Source: Balanoglossus misakiensis
Lineage: Eukaryota > Hemichordata
Assembly: GCA_040954595.2 (NCBI GenBank)
Contig: CM082585.2
Coordinates: 682,001-746,000 of the forward strand
Length of the DNA: 64,000 nt
Direction: 5' to 3'
Position 1 is the first letter of the stretch. Each line of letters starts with the position of its first letter. Under the pieces are notes generated by a model. It was not told the DNA's origin and ran no database searches. It saw only the letters and a program-made list of their open reading frames with translations. Positions 9,970-21,070 of this stretch are shown here, piece by piece. Both the position numbers and the translations under genes were made by a program.

Positions 9970-10490
9970 TGTTACGATCTGTATAAAGGTCAAATACGAT
10001 TTCAAGGGTTAATTAATCCAGAGCTCGGGAATGTCAATGTTTGATAGTATTTGATTTTATGTATTTGAAGTAGATAGGGAGAGCGGGTGTTTAACTGACT
10101 GCTCTGATTGTCAATCATCACCGAACTGACTTTGTTATATAACACTTTATGTAAATTGGTTCGTATAGAGTTGACTGATGCCCAATGAAATTGTAACACA
10201 TATATTTTACATTATTAACCACGCCTTGAGAAAAGTAATTATAAGAGAACTTTGTTTCCAAAGTTAGGAGAAATAATCTAACGGGAGATGGGAGTACCTC
10301 AGGCTACTGAGCTCGTTCCCTTCCTCATGTACTTTACTGGGCGTATTTGATGTACTGGAGTAGTTCTGCACAATAAATGAACGTGAATCAGATACGTGTC
10401 TCCGTGGATCACTGTTCTCGTCAGAGCCCGATACCTCATCGCTACAGATTCCCCGATGCATGAACAATAATGAGAAACAAGCCGTAATAC
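9970..10490 (+). repeat. 3' LTR of the gypsy element
   Basis: 521 bp, matching the 5' LTR at all but three positions: CTCGGG versus ATCGGG near the start, ATTATTAA versus ATTAATAA in the middle, and CAATAATG versus CAATCATG near the end. The terminal A expected from the 5' copy is C here. Confidence 0.93.
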
Positions 10491-11600
10491 CTATTCAATT
10501 GAAATTTGTAATTTCGGCCACTTTTTTGGTCAAAAATGTTCATTAAAAACAAACAAACTAAAGACAAATTGTTTTCTTCATATTCAGAGATCTGATCATG
10601 TATGAAAAGTCCATTCTGTGTAAAATTTGGTGACTATTCCAAAAACGGCACTCTGGTTGGCCCCACTCTATTCAAAATTGCCTTTTTTGCTATTTGTAGC
10701 CAAAAATAGATCTACTCAAGAAAAATTTATCATTTAAGCCATTTTGTACCGAAAAAATGTTTGTATTTGGAGTTTTTGCAAAATTAGCCCAAGTTGAACT
10801 CATAATGATGATGAAACAGCGTCGAGAGGAAAAGAAGTTACGAATGGAACAAAACTCGCGTCAATGAATGTAAATACGCCGCCCGGGACCAAGCTCTAAA
10901 CATGATACAGATGACAAAAGAAAGGCATTGCACATTGCCCAAATATTCCCATACAGCAGTTCCAAATTAAAACGTCAAGGGTTTTATGTTTATTTAGTTT
11001 AAGCCCACATTTTCCCTGCTGCGTGCTAGTTCAGGGGCCAGTTTTAGCAGTGCTCTATTGAGTATTCTAGCATCGTTGCACTCCTGTCCAATCAGTATGA
11101 CGGAGGTATCATGATATAAATTATAATATAATTTCTGATTTTGTATTCAGATTGAAGAGAATAAATTTCAACACTCTCTCCCGAGCTGGCATATCTGAAC
11201 CTAAATATTCCACACCACGCATAATCGACTTATAGTAGACAGTGCGTATACATGGATCATCTTATTGTTAAGTTCAGTTTTGGGCTAAATTTGCCAAATT
11301 GTGGCAACCCTGTCTTTCAATATCATCAATTTAATTGATATTATATGGTTATGGCGTTTTAAATATGCATATACAACATCAGAACACAAAAGGCAAAAAC
11401 ATCAATTATATTTGTTTTCTGAAAATGCCTATTGTTGACCAAAAGATGGCTAAATGGCAATTTTGTACTGAGCGGGGTGTCTCAATAAGACCGTTGTGCT
11501 GGTATCAGCATATTTTTTGCACACACACACACAAAAAAACGAATTTACATACATCACAAGGGCTCTGAATATAAAGGAATAAGTTTGTATTTATTTTTTC
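10491..11600. other. Remainder of left arm and loop of the foldback element
   Basis: After the retrotransposon the 170-bp subrepeats resume (unit box at 10608) and fade by about 10760. The central part to about 11600 does not pair with the other arm. It contains one copy of a dispersed repeat (10988-11117). A plus-strand frame at 11335-11568 shows nothing recognisable. Confidence 0.6.
10988..11117. repeat. Dispersed ~125-bp repeat, copy 1
   Basis: Shares TTCAGGGGCCAGTTTTAGCA, GTGCTCTATTGAGTA and TCCAATCAG with 14548-14676 in the same order and orientation. Function unknown. Confidence 0.7.
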
Positions 11601-12898
11601 TAACAGTTACCTTTTTGAGCAAAGAGGCCAAAATGATATTTTTTCCCTCATTGGGGTCAGTAAGAGTGGGTTTTTTAGTACTTTTATTTATCATTTGATC
11701 ACCAATGGGAAGAAAATGGCATAATTTTCGTATTTTCTAGAAATGACACTTTTTGGGCAAAAACTTGCCAAAAAGGCACTTTTATCTTGAGTGGCATCAA
11801 TAAAACTGCTTTTTTGGAAATTTTTCACATACAGTGGGCATATAATTCATTATCAGATCTCCGAAAGTTAAGAAAATATATAAATTTTGAGTGTTTTCTG
11901 AAAATGACGTTTTGGGGGCAAAAAGTGGCAAAAATGGCATTTTTTCTTGAGTAGGATCAATAAGACTGCTATTTCTGGAATCAGCACCATTTTTTTACAT
12001 AGGATGAACATTTCATATATCACATGATCTCTGAGCTTTATGAAGAAAAGTTTGTTTTTAAATTTTTTTCTAAAAATGGCCTTTTTGGGCAAAAACTTTC
12101 CAAAAGGGCATTTTTGCATTAGGTTGGGTCAATAAATCTGCTTTTTTCGAATAATCACCAGATTTTACATAGGGTGGGCATATAATACATTATCAGATCT
12201 CCGAAAGTGAAGAAAATATATAAATTTTGTGTGTTTTCTGAAAATGACGTTTTGGGGCAAAAAGTGTCAAAAATGGCATTTTTTCTTGAGTAGGGTCAAT
12301 AAGACTGCTATTTCTGGAATCAGCACCATTTTTTACATAGAATGGACATTTCATATATCCAATGATCTCTGAATATGATAAACACAATTTATTTTTAGTT
12401 TTTTTTGTAAAAATGACCTTTTTTGACCACAAAAAGTGGCCAAAAATGGCATTTTTGTATTGATTGAGGTCAAAAAGACTGCTTTATTTTTTAAAGTCAC
12501 CACTTTTAACATAGAATTGACTTTCCATATATCACCAGATCAATCATTATGAAGAAAACCGTGTGTTTTATTTTTTTTTCTAAAAATGACGTTTTTTGGG
12601 CAAGAAATGGTCAAAAAGGCAATTTTCTGTTGTTTTGGGTCAATCGAACTACTTTTTTCGTAATATTCACCAAATTTTACATAGAATAAGCATATCATAT
12701 GTTATCAGATCTCAGAATGTGACGAAAACAATGTGTTTTTGGTGTTTTCTAAAAAAGACCATTTTGGGGTTAAAATGGCCAAAATGGCAATTTTGTCTTG
12801 AGTGGGGTTAATAAGACTGACTTTTTTGGAATTAGCACCATTTTTTACATAGAATGGACTTCTCAAACCTTCCTTACCAAAAATTCTGATTAACGGCA
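11600..12898. repeat. Right foldback arm: ~170-bp degenerate subrepeats
   Basis: About seven units in the orientation opposite to 2571-3831, with ACATAG(A/G)(A/G)T(G) boxes spaced 168-174 bp apart. The last ~90 bp is almost an exact complement of the first ~90 bp of the left arm. Short reading frames within it are by-products of the repeat. Confidence 0.8.
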
Positions 12899-12923
12899 CC
12901 TATCTCATAGTGTAACCAGACTA

Positions 12924-12932
12924 CAAGTGAAG
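12924..12932. repeat. Target-site duplication of the foldback element, right copy
   Basis: CAAGTGAAG, identical to 2468-2476 and directly after the inverted end CAGACTA. Confidence 0.7.
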
Positions 12933-15184
12933 AACCCCAGTAACAGACGTAACGAACAAACAAACTACATGTACTAACAACAAAGCAAGAAAAGTGTCAA
13001 GCGTCGTCAAAGAAAACGAAATAGTTCCAGCATGGTTGGTAAAAGTTATTGGTAGAAAACGAATAGGGCCTTCTACAAATGACGTCTCAGACCCGCAAAC
13101 GCCACCAGAACACAAAACACATGCACAGAACAGTTTAAGCCGGTTGTTGTATGGAGCAGCAATAATCTGCGGTTGGGCCGTCGTAGATTTTCGCTGGTGG
13201 TGAAAATAAATAAAACACGATCGATGTTCGATTTATTCCAGATCACATGCGTTTACGGCCAGAAGAGAGCATAAAAGTCTTCAAATGACCATGTGGTGGC
13301 GCACTTTTTCCGATTGGCTGTATTTCAATTTGTTCGTGGTAAATTAATTTTGTGGAGGTGACCGGCACTGAAGCTCTTAGCTAGGATGAGGTGGGATGGA
13401 AAAATGCCCCATTTGACTCATTTTAGCTGTTTTAAAATATACGACTATTTATAGACAAAAGGAAAATAAAACAAGCGCAAAAACATACCAAACCTAGTTT
13501 TATTAATTACAAACAAAATTGCTGAGTAAAGGTTTTCATGTGGGCATTCACTTTGAACTTGCTAAATTAATTTAAAGAGACAAAGTCGCTCTCTCTTTGT
13601 CCTTTTGCGATGATGGAATGCTTGCTTGAAGTCTCTCGTGCAATAAATGATGTCGATTCATACATGTATGGATGGTGTTTAGGTGGTCGGAATTTACATG
13701 TCTTTGCCACGACCAAACCAACAACACATAAAATCAAACTTTGGGTCATGAAATCGAGTTTTGTTACAGTCTAGAATTTCATGCCACCCCTTTTGGTCAT
13801 ATTATTCTTGGTAGGCAAAAGTGACAAGTAGTCAAGTTTCAACACAGGCAACATTTTTTACAAACAAACCACAAAGAAGACATCAAAAGGGAGAGAATTA
13901 TAGAATGGTCAATGTGTGAATAGTTAAGATACGTAAAGTGGCCGGGTTCAACATAACATTAACTCATCGACTTCATATCGTCTCCATGCCATGGTTTTGC
14001 CTGCCCTGAAAGTTCTTGTCGTTGCAGAAGTGGTTTTAACAGAAAGACTTTAGTCTTCCGGGATGTTTGTGATTATTTGAACACCAGACAATACAATGCA
14101 ACCTTGACTTCCAAAATACTTACCGGCATTGCATTATCTTACCATGGTTAGGCCTACAGAGAACAAATTTTCAACAATATTTTCTGAGTTACCGCTGATA
14201 TTTGTTTTGTAGTATGGATATTAAATTATACATCCCGATACAAAACAGAATGTTATAGAATCCTTCCTGAGTGATATTGAAAAAATTACCGGAATGCTAT
14301 AGCCTAATCTATGGTTAGGGTTATTGCTATTATTTTATATCAGTAATCGACTTTGTGTATATCAATGTCATTTTCATAACGAAAATGAACTCGAGTCTAA
14401 TCTAAACGTTACGAATTGATCGAAAGGCGCTCTGATGAATGTTAACACGAGTGCGCAATGACAATCGTGCATGACAGTGACAACAGTTCCTATAGAGCAG
14501 TTAAAAAATAAACCGGCCGTCCGTAAATTGATCAGCTATATTTTTTTTTATTTAGTCACGTTTTCCCTGTTGCATGCTATTAGTTCAGGGGCCAGTTTTA
14601 GCAGTGCTCTATTGAGTACTTTCGTATCGATGGATTGATCTCTCGTCCAATCAGAATGGCGGATGGTAGCATGATCCGACATATTGCGTATTACAATAGG
14701 GCTTCCTCATACAGGTCAGAACAGAGAGGTCATTCCTTTTATTTTAGGACGTCTCAGCTCCTTTGTCTTTTCTGTTATTTTTTGACAAATGCGGATTGAC
14801 GTTCCATTTCCAATTGGCGATAATTATATTTATTTGTATTTCATTGCATAAGCGCTTGCTAGTCGTTTTTTAGCAATTTTTTTTGTAGTACAAAAACACT
14901 GAAGAAAACGAAATATTTTATTCATTCGCACTTCCAAAGAACACCGTGACATAATTCCTCAATTTGCATTTCAGTGTGTGTGTCTGGTGTGTCTGCATTG
15001 ACGTGAGGCGCATTGTCCACCCGCACACATACGTTGCATTGCATTCTTTGACTAATTAGTGTTACGTCATGTTGAAGCAGGATTCTGATTGAGTAGTAAG
15101 TAAGTTGCATAATTGACGCACAGCTGGTGCCTCGTTCTCTTACCGCTGACCATTGCATTTGAAAAATCATTGCAGCTTTGACGT
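12933..15184. other. Low-information DNA with repeat scraps
   Basis: No supported gene. At 13569-13610, TTTAAAGAGACAAAGTCGCT resembles the left end of the TTAA MITE at 16311, without a visible right end. A second copy of the dispersed repeat lies at 14548-14676. Reading frames at 12994-13203 (plus) and 14922-15251 (minus) have no recognisable domain. Confidence 0.45.
14548..14676. repeat. Dispersed ~125-bp repeat, copy 2
   Basis: Same order of boxes as 10988-11117, with small insertions around the TCCAATCAG box. Confidence 0.7.
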
Positions 15185-15225
15185 TCATCAAGCATGGAGG
15201 TCCCGGTCGCCTCCATGCTTGATGA
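15185..15225. repeat. Perfect 16-bp-stem hairpin
   Basis: TCATCAAGCATGGAGG and CCTCCATGCTTGATGA are exact complements separated by TCCCGGTCG. The sequence TCTCTGGTAAGCATGG, which looks like a splice donor, starts 6 bases after the stem. The 41-base size is short for a microRNA precursor, and the role is unknown. Confidence 0.9.
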
Positions 15226-15552
15226 TGTCGTTTCTCTGGTAAGCATGGCATTTAATGTTATTTTACAAGTACATGTACACTCCTTCTAGCAAAAACTGGT
15301 CGTGGTAGGGCGAGAGGGTCCTCCCAACATCGAAATTCTGACTTTGGGAAGCGTTACAGCACCAAACAGTAAACTCACAGTCGCATGGAATTTGTGCGTT
15401 ATATTACACCGTGCGAGTAAATTGTACGTCGTTCGTTGGCTCGAGTCAGCTTTGTTATTGTGGAGCAGGTGGTACCGTAACACCACAGGGGGCTCTCCCT
15501 AGGCGATTTTATTGTTTGTTTGTTGTTGTTGATTGGCATAATAAACAAATAC
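15226..15552. other. Intergenic DNA, nothing recognised
   Basis: Two overlapping short frames on opposite strands (about 15286-15502) are shadows of each other and have no known domain. Confidence 0.4.
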
Positions 15553-15809
15553 ATATTTCTTTATTAATAAATATGGTTTGTTGACATGTAAGGGTTAGGT
15601 TATTAGGGTATATTTGACAGGTTATGGTATATTCAACGGTTAGGATTAGTGTTGGCATTTTTTCGATCCATGGCCGGCATCACCCCCCCCCCCCTGTGGC
15701 TTAATGATGCCCGGGGCCGTGGATCGAAAAAAATGCCAACAGTAACCCTAACTGTTGAATATACCCTAACACTTACATGTCAACAAACCATATTTATTAA
15801 TAAAGATAT
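15553..15809. mobile_element. Foldback MITE, ~110-bp arms
   Basis: The left arm (ATATTTCTTTATTAATAAAT, GGTTTGTTGACATGTAAG, GTTGGCATTTTTTCGATCCA) is matched in reverse complement through 15716-15809. A C-run (about 13 C) and a short GC-rich loop lie at the centre. No coding sequence. Confidence 0.85.
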
Positions 15810-15997
15810 ATAACTTTTAAGGCAAAGCGATAGCGAATAAACTGACCAGGGTTGGTTTTGTTGTTGGGGAGATTTTTGGCACCATTGAGACTGTTATAAG
15901 CTACCAGTGTGAGCTATGGTATAGCCGTTAACACGCAGCCCTGCCACGCAGAGCTTCTATGACTGGTTACTAACTTCTATGTCTATTTGATTCACAG

Positions 15998-16072
15998 ATG
16001 CTGCCTGAAACTGTCTGCGTTTCAACTCGGGATTCTCTTCCTTGTCCGGGGCGAATTTAAGACCGCTCAATG
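15998..16072 (+). CDS. Exon-like module A1, 75 nt (unidentified protein)
   Basis: Bounded by TTGATTCACAG on the left and GTAAGCATG on the right, with a consensus branch-point-like TTACTAAC about 30 bases upstream. The frame that starts after one base is open and would encode CCLKLSAFQLGILFLVRGEF followed by KTAQ. The other two frames contain stops. Length is a multiple of three, phase 2 in and out. The paralogous module at 22481 keeps the frame, the splice sites and most residues. I do not recognise the protein. Transcript evidence would decide whether it is a real exon. Confidence 0.5.
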
Positions 16073-16314
16073 GTAAGCATGACTTGCTTTATATTTGCTT
16101 TTATCGGGTGTTGCAACCGAAACAATAGGAAGAAATGTATGTCTACGAACTAATTTACATATTCCAGCTTTCAATACAATGTACTTGTTTTTTCCCCTTC
16201 GAATTCTGGCCTCGATTGCTTGTGATATGATCGTGATGTCATGAATTAGATGGACAACTCACAAGTTCAAATCTTCACGTGGAGCATAAAATAAATTTGG
16301 ATGCATTTCCTTAA

Positions 16315-16662
16315 AGGGACAAAGTCTCTCTCTCGCTGCCCTTTTTTCCATTAATTATATTTGATACAAGACACCGTTTGTTATTCTACATGTAGATATA
16401 TAGTGAATGAACGTTCAGCCACACACAACTTCCGTCCCACTTGTAGACACGAGAGTAAAAATACTCGCCAAAATGAATAATCGTTCTTTACCATTTATTC
16501 ATTTTGGGCGAGTTTTTACTCTCATATCATACAAGCGGGATGGAAGTTTTGTGTGGTTGATCATTTATTCACTATATATCAAAATGTACATTGACATAAA
16601 CAGTGTCTTGTATCAAACATAATTAATGGAAAAAAGGACAGCGACAGAGAGACTTTGTCCCT
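16315..16662. mobile_element. Palindromic piggyBac-like MITE (family P1), copy 1
   Basis: Ends are AGGGACAAAGTCTCTCTC and its complement, flanked by TTAA at 16311-16314 and 16663-16666. The whole element folds back: TCCATTAATTATATTTGATA pairs near the other end, and GAGAGTAAAAATACTCGCCA pairs at the centre. Copy B of the surrounding segmental duplication shows the uninterrupted site CCTTAACCATAT at 22775-22786, which proves the insertion and the 4-bp duplication directly. A 71-codon frame inside it is not a gene. Confidence 0.92.
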
Positions 16663-17001
16663 TTAACCATATAGCTAAAATTACTCCCATATCAATACAC
16701 AGGGAGATACTTTAACTTTGGCTGAACGTGTGCTAGTCCAACACTATGCTTAATCAAACTGGCTAAGAGATCTGTTATTATATTAGACGCATGAAGGAAA
16801 GTAATGTTGTTTAGAGTGAAATAAAACAATACTTTAGGCCAGAAAGAAAAAATGTAAATCATGACACAAACAGGCTGGAAATTTTTTCTGACCCTATATT
16901 ATACCATGTTTTGCATATTTTCACTAATTTGTATGGCCCACATAATTCTAAAGCAAGGTTGATTGGTTACTAATTAATATTTGCATATATTTGATTCACA
17001 G

Positions 17002-17074
17002 TCTTAAACACAGCATTTCAACGTATGCCGGAGGAGGAAGAGAATACCTAGGCCTGATCAAAGACCGCTTTCCG
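17002..17074 (+). CDS. Exon-like module A2, 73 nt (unidentified protein)
   Basis: Bounded by TTTGATTCACAG and GTAAGCAC. After one leading base the frame is open: LKHSISTYAGGGREYLGLIK then DRFP. Joined to A1 the phases agree (A1 leaves two bases, A2 supplies one), giving about 49 continuous codons with no stop. The intron ends of A1 and A2 resemble each other (GGTTACTAA, TTGATTCACAG, GTAAGCA, CTTGCTTTATA), which suggests A1 and A2 are themselves an old duplication. No family recognised. Confidence 0.5.
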
Positions 17075-18550
17075 GTAAGCACACCTTGCTTTATACATGC
17101 TCCATAGCTTGTTTGTAAATGCTACCTTTTCCCATCAAATAGTGAAGTCACCCTTTTAAAATTATGGTGGTGGCAAGCCACAACTGGTTATCATGAAGAG
17201 TTGGACACCACTAATAATCATTTTAATATTTTCCAATTGGTAACCTTTATGTACCACTATCCTCAACAATATCCTCAACAAGATTCATATTGCGCTGTAT
17301 AGCAAGGCCAAACAAATATGACTGATTGATAGGGATTTTTCTGAAAATGTGACAAAATCAACAAATAAACAATAATCAGTCACCAATCATGCATTGTGTG
17401 TTATTCGAGGGAACCTGAGCGGGTCCCATAAACCTGCGAACCCATGCTAGCCATGACTTTACAAATGTTTCCGTCATACTATGCAGAAAATTCTGGCTGC
17501 CTTAAATAGGTTTTTCACTTTGCGCTAGGTGTCAAATCTCATTGCATTCTGGGGGGAAAGTCCATAACCAACTGTAGTAAGAGATAGAAGAAATGATATG
17601 TTTACTGTATTTCATGACTTCCTTTGGTCAAACATTTCTGTCTCGGTAGTTAGCATATTAAACTTTTTTTCACTTTTGCTATTTTTTCTGTTAAAAAGTT
17701 CAAGAATGACCCATCATCATTTTAGCTTTTGAACTCCCATTTCTTTAACATGGCAAAAATCGGCCATCTTGAAATTATCGACCGTATGAGATTTTCATCA
17801 CTCATTTAGGGTAGCTTAAAACGTGTTTAAAGTAGGGAGAATTGTATAGGCAAGACTTGGGCTGTAAATTTGATGAAATAGCTACATGACTATTGTTCAC
17901 AAGCAGCTGACTGTACTGTAAGACTGGAAGTGTTGTGTACATATTTTACATATTCAATATTTGTAATTAGACCATGTCATGTATATCTTGGTGATTGCTC
18001 GATCACAATGTCTCTGCTGGTACAATGTCCTTTTAACATGTTCAGTAATATGGTAGTAATTGTAAGTTTGTGTGCGGCATTTGTAAATTATTTACAATTT
18101 ATAAATTATTTTGTAAGTTTCTTCATTCTCAAATTGCTTGCCTAACGTACTGCATTAACATTTAAATTTTGGTATGATTTTGAGTAGACTTTTTGTTTCA
18201 AAATTATTTTCGACACTTTTGGGTGATATGATTTTACATGGAAAATCTGATTTCCCTGTAATTCGGTTGACAGGATTTTCATCATATCTCTAAATCATGA
18301 AGTACATGTATCAGACTTGCATCAGGCCCCCAAAATTCTAGTCGCCTTTGGCAAGTAATATTAGCCATTGATCTGGGAAAGTTACAAAAATGTGTTGTCC
18401 AAGGACGTTGAAGGTACATGTGGTTTTTACACTTGCTGCATGTTTATAATTTGCAATAGAAATAGACACTCAGTGCCAGCCCACTATCCCGTCTCCTTAT
18501 TGCTGACTTGTATGTATGTATGTATGTACGCATTTTATCAGAATTATTAG

Positions 18551-19890
18551 GTCCCATTTGGTATATGTATTTATACCATGGTACCTTACGGGATCAGTTG
18601 CACCTGTATGTATGGATGTTTGTATGTCCATCAACATCAAACATTTGGAAACTACTGGCATTTCACCTTGATATTTAATGTGCAGACAGGGCAGTAGATG
18701 GGAGTTTGTCTATGTGAAGTTGTCATTGCCAAAATATGCAAATTAGCTGGGAAAGTGTCAAATTCGTCAAAACTTGGGAACTCAACAACTACTAGGCAAA
18801 TTGCTTTCAAAATTGATAATTGGTATGCATGTACCTTATGGTATCCTCTCACAATTCTACATGTTGTGAGCTAATAATGTGAATTTTCTATTTTTAAGCA
18901 TTTTTTGTCTCTTTCCACATTGTCGGTAAAAACCTACTTTTCTGGAATTGATCAGCTGACTTGTTTGAAATTTATTATGAAGCTTCATAGGTGATCTGAG
19001 TTACCAACCATAGTTTTGTTTAAATTGTTGCAAAAAATTGCGTATTTATAATTTTGGAGCAATTTTTAGGTCCCATTTGGTTTATGTACATATATACGAT
19101 TGGGACCTTATGGAATCAGTTGCATTTGTATGTATGAGTGAATGGATGAAAACCGCTGGGCATATCACTTCCATATTTAGTGTGTAGATGCAGGCAGGGC
19201 TGTAGATGGGATTTTGTTCAAATGAAATTGTCATTGCCAAAATATTACCTGTGTAAATGTGAAATTGGTCAAAAGTCAGAAACTTGACAACCACTGGTCA
19301 GATTGGTATGTCAATGAACCCCATACAGTCCTGTATGTTGTGAGCTAATATTATGAATTTTCTAATGTTTATTAATTTTTTTTGTCTTTTTCCACATTAT
19401 TGGTAAAAAAAAATCTTCACTTCTGAAAGCGATAGTCCGACTCCTTCAAAATTTAGTATGAAGCTTCCTATAGGTGGTCCGAGTTACCATATTTTTTGTT
19501 CAGATTGTTGTAAAATAGGCATATTTATAATTTTGAGCAATTTTGCCAATTATGGTCAGAATGCTTTGCAATTTGGTAGGCAGATTCCCAGCGGTAACCC
19601 AAGTAAGATGTCATAAAAATGGTTAAAACTGCGTGCTTGTGTTATTGGGGATATTTTTTGCAATCTTTGTCAAAAACTGTTTTCTGTTAAACCGTTCAAA
19701 CCGTTGTCAGATTGCTTTGAATTTTGGCAGGAATGTTCCTTGTAGTGATTGAAGTAAGATGGTGTACAATTATAGAGATGTTTGCATATTTGTGTTTTTG
19801 CCACTTTTGAACAAATGTGTTTTTCTTTGAAACTGCTTTTTTGATGGCTTTGAAATATGGTAGGAATATTCCTAGGGGTAACCCAATTTT
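18551..19890 (+). repeat. Hairpin-headed dispersed repeat (AGGTCCCAT family), two tandem heads
   Basis: Each head is a hairpin made from AGGTCCCATTTGGT and a complementary ACCATGG(T/G)ACCTTA, seen at about 18551-18590 and 19070-19112. A TGTATGTATGGATG tract and a conserved AT-rich body follow (GCCAAAATATGCAAATTAGC, ATGAAGCTTCATAGGTGATC, and similar). The body is itself built of ~150-bp degenerate units. Reading frames inside are not conserved and are not reported as genes. Confidence 0.7.
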
Positions 19891-21070
19891 TAGCTCACCT
19901 GAAAATCACGTGAGCTTATAGTTTAGCGATGTCTGTGTATGTGTGTGTGTGTGTGTGTCTGTATACCCGATATCTCAAGAACCGCTGAACCGATTTCAAC
20001 CAAATTTAGTACACAGGTTCAGATATCATATGGCAAGAACTGAAAAGGTTTTGGTGGGTGTGGCTTTGATATTAATGAAGTTATTAAAGTTTTAATTTTT
20101 CTATTACATGGTTGTCTATGAGAGCTTTCGTTAATGCTGCATATATGACCAGTGGAAACGATAGTTTGAGGAGATCGACTGTTTGAGGGCGCTGTGAAAT
20201 GAGACATTCCTGGCGATATTGCCGTGGTTCTGTCCATGCTCAGACGCTGTACCCGTCGTTACGAATAACTTCCCTACATGAATCCACAAGGAAGCTAACG
20301 TTGTTTAGTTGCTTCATAGAGCGTAAATTGTTAATCTACAGGACCGTCAGACGAATACTCTTTTCAAATGAAGTTTGAAACTACTTACGAGTAAGTTAGT
20401 GGAGACAATATGGCGGATAGTTGGCGTGCAGTCGAATCCGCGTTATGACTATGACGTGACCCATTCATCAAGACAAACCGTAAATGATTCACGCATATTG
20501 TGGTCCTCACGCAGTCAATCTCAAAATGTCACCAGGCTTTCTATTTGTCTATTGTTCAGAGAAAAATAACATGGCGGTTGATCACACTCAACAGTAAAAT
20601 CCGTTTTGTGTGTTTATAGACAGTCTGTTATCGCCAATACTATATAGCGATTGCTAGATGGCCTACCCAATATGTGATCGAGCGAGAATGATAACATTGA
20701 ATGTCTGTTCAGATCTCATTCCGTACGTCATACGTCAACATTTGATTTCGATTTAATCCATTCATAAAGAATTTAGAGAAAGTCGTCTTGAATTGTGACC
20801 CCGACTATCAATTAGTTTACGATGATTTTTTGGCGACGGAATACACGAGACGCCATTGTATAACTACGTCAGCTGTACTTCCAAGGTTACCATTTTGTGT
20901 GTATGGAATCTTATCACAGAGACTACGTACTTTGACAATATGCCATGCTATATCAATGACGCCCCAGAAAATTTGTCAAAAAATGAATTTGTCTTCTCAT
21001 GGCTGTGCAATATATTTTAATGTCTATTTTGAGGTTGATTTTGGTTTTTGGCTAACATGTATATAAATGT
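19891..21070. repeat. AGCTCAC-headed repeat and associated sequence
   Basis: AGCTCACCTGAAAATCACGTGAGCT is an imperfect hairpin at about 19893-19917. It is followed by a GT microsatellite (19936-19958) and by CCGCTGAACCGATTTCAACC. This hairpin-plus-tract opening is common to a class of non-autonomous repeats of marine invertebrates. The remainder to 21070 shows frames at 20375-20569 and 20788-21066 without recognisable domains. Confidence 0.55.

Larger units (their letters stand above)
3832..10490 (+). mobile_element. Ty3/gypsy LTR retrotransposon with chromodomain (young, defective)
   Basis: The complete structure reads: 5' LTR (3832-4352), primer-binding-like site (4354-4370), gag, protease, reverse transcriptase, RNase H, integrase with C-terminal chromodomain, polypurine tract (9957-9969), 3' LTR (9970-10490). 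The two LTRs are the same length and differ at only three positions by my reading, so the insertion is recent. The order RT-RH-IN and the chromodomain place it in the chromovirus-like part of Ty3/gypsy. An in-frame stop at 4591 and a frame change at 8093-8124 break the open frame. A 5-bp target duplication is not clean (ACTTA before, CTATT after). It lies inside the left part of the foldback element. Confidence 0.95.
2477..12923. mobile_element. Long inverted-repeat foldback (FB/TU-like) element, interrupted by a gypsy insertion
   Basis: The sequence at 2571-2660 (GCCGTTAATCAGAATTTTTG onward) recurs as its reverse complement at about 12810-12896. The inversion continues inward on both sides. 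Each arm is a series of diverged ~156-175-bp subrepeats marked by TTCTATGTAAAA on the left (2617, 2789, 2955, 3130, 3299, 3455, 3612, 3781, 10608) and its complement on the right (11829, 11999, 12169, 12338, 12512, 12681, 12849). The outermost ends are TAGTCTG and CAGACTA, flanked by a 9-bp direct repeat. Arms made of tandem subrepeats are the defining trait of foldback/TU elements. No transposase is visible. The retrotransposon at 3832-10490 sits inside it and must be younger. Without that insertion the element would be about 3.8 kb. Confidence 0.75.
15950..19025 (+). repeat. Segmental duplication, copy A
   Basis: Matches 22437-26180 in the same orientation over most of its length, including two exon-like modules, the block around GGTTATCATG at 17190 and the block TAGACTTTTTGTTTCAAAAT near 18187. 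Copy A has a TTAA MITE (16315-16662) and about 230 bp near 17199-17430 that copy B lacks. A shorter third relative occurs at 62365-62600. Confidence 0.85.

Noticed and set aside
10002-10467. Minus-strand genes repeated at 3864-4329
   Set aside because: They are chance frames in the two LTR copies.
3827-10495. Clean 5-bp target duplication of the gypsy element
   Set aside because: Flanks read ACTTA and CTATT. Only an assumed earlier LTR end (ACTTA/ACCTA) gives four of five matches, so I did not annotate it.
14922-15251. 109-codon minus-strand gene
   Set aside because: No domain, low-complexity cysteine/histidine content without a pattern, overlaps the perfect hairpin, and no splice or start context.
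15590-15620. Telomere-like TTAGGG repeats
   Set aside because: Only scattered AGGGTTAGG-like words within a foldback MITE, no tandem run.
16407-16622. 71-codon gene
   Set aside because: Lies entirely within a palindromic MITE.
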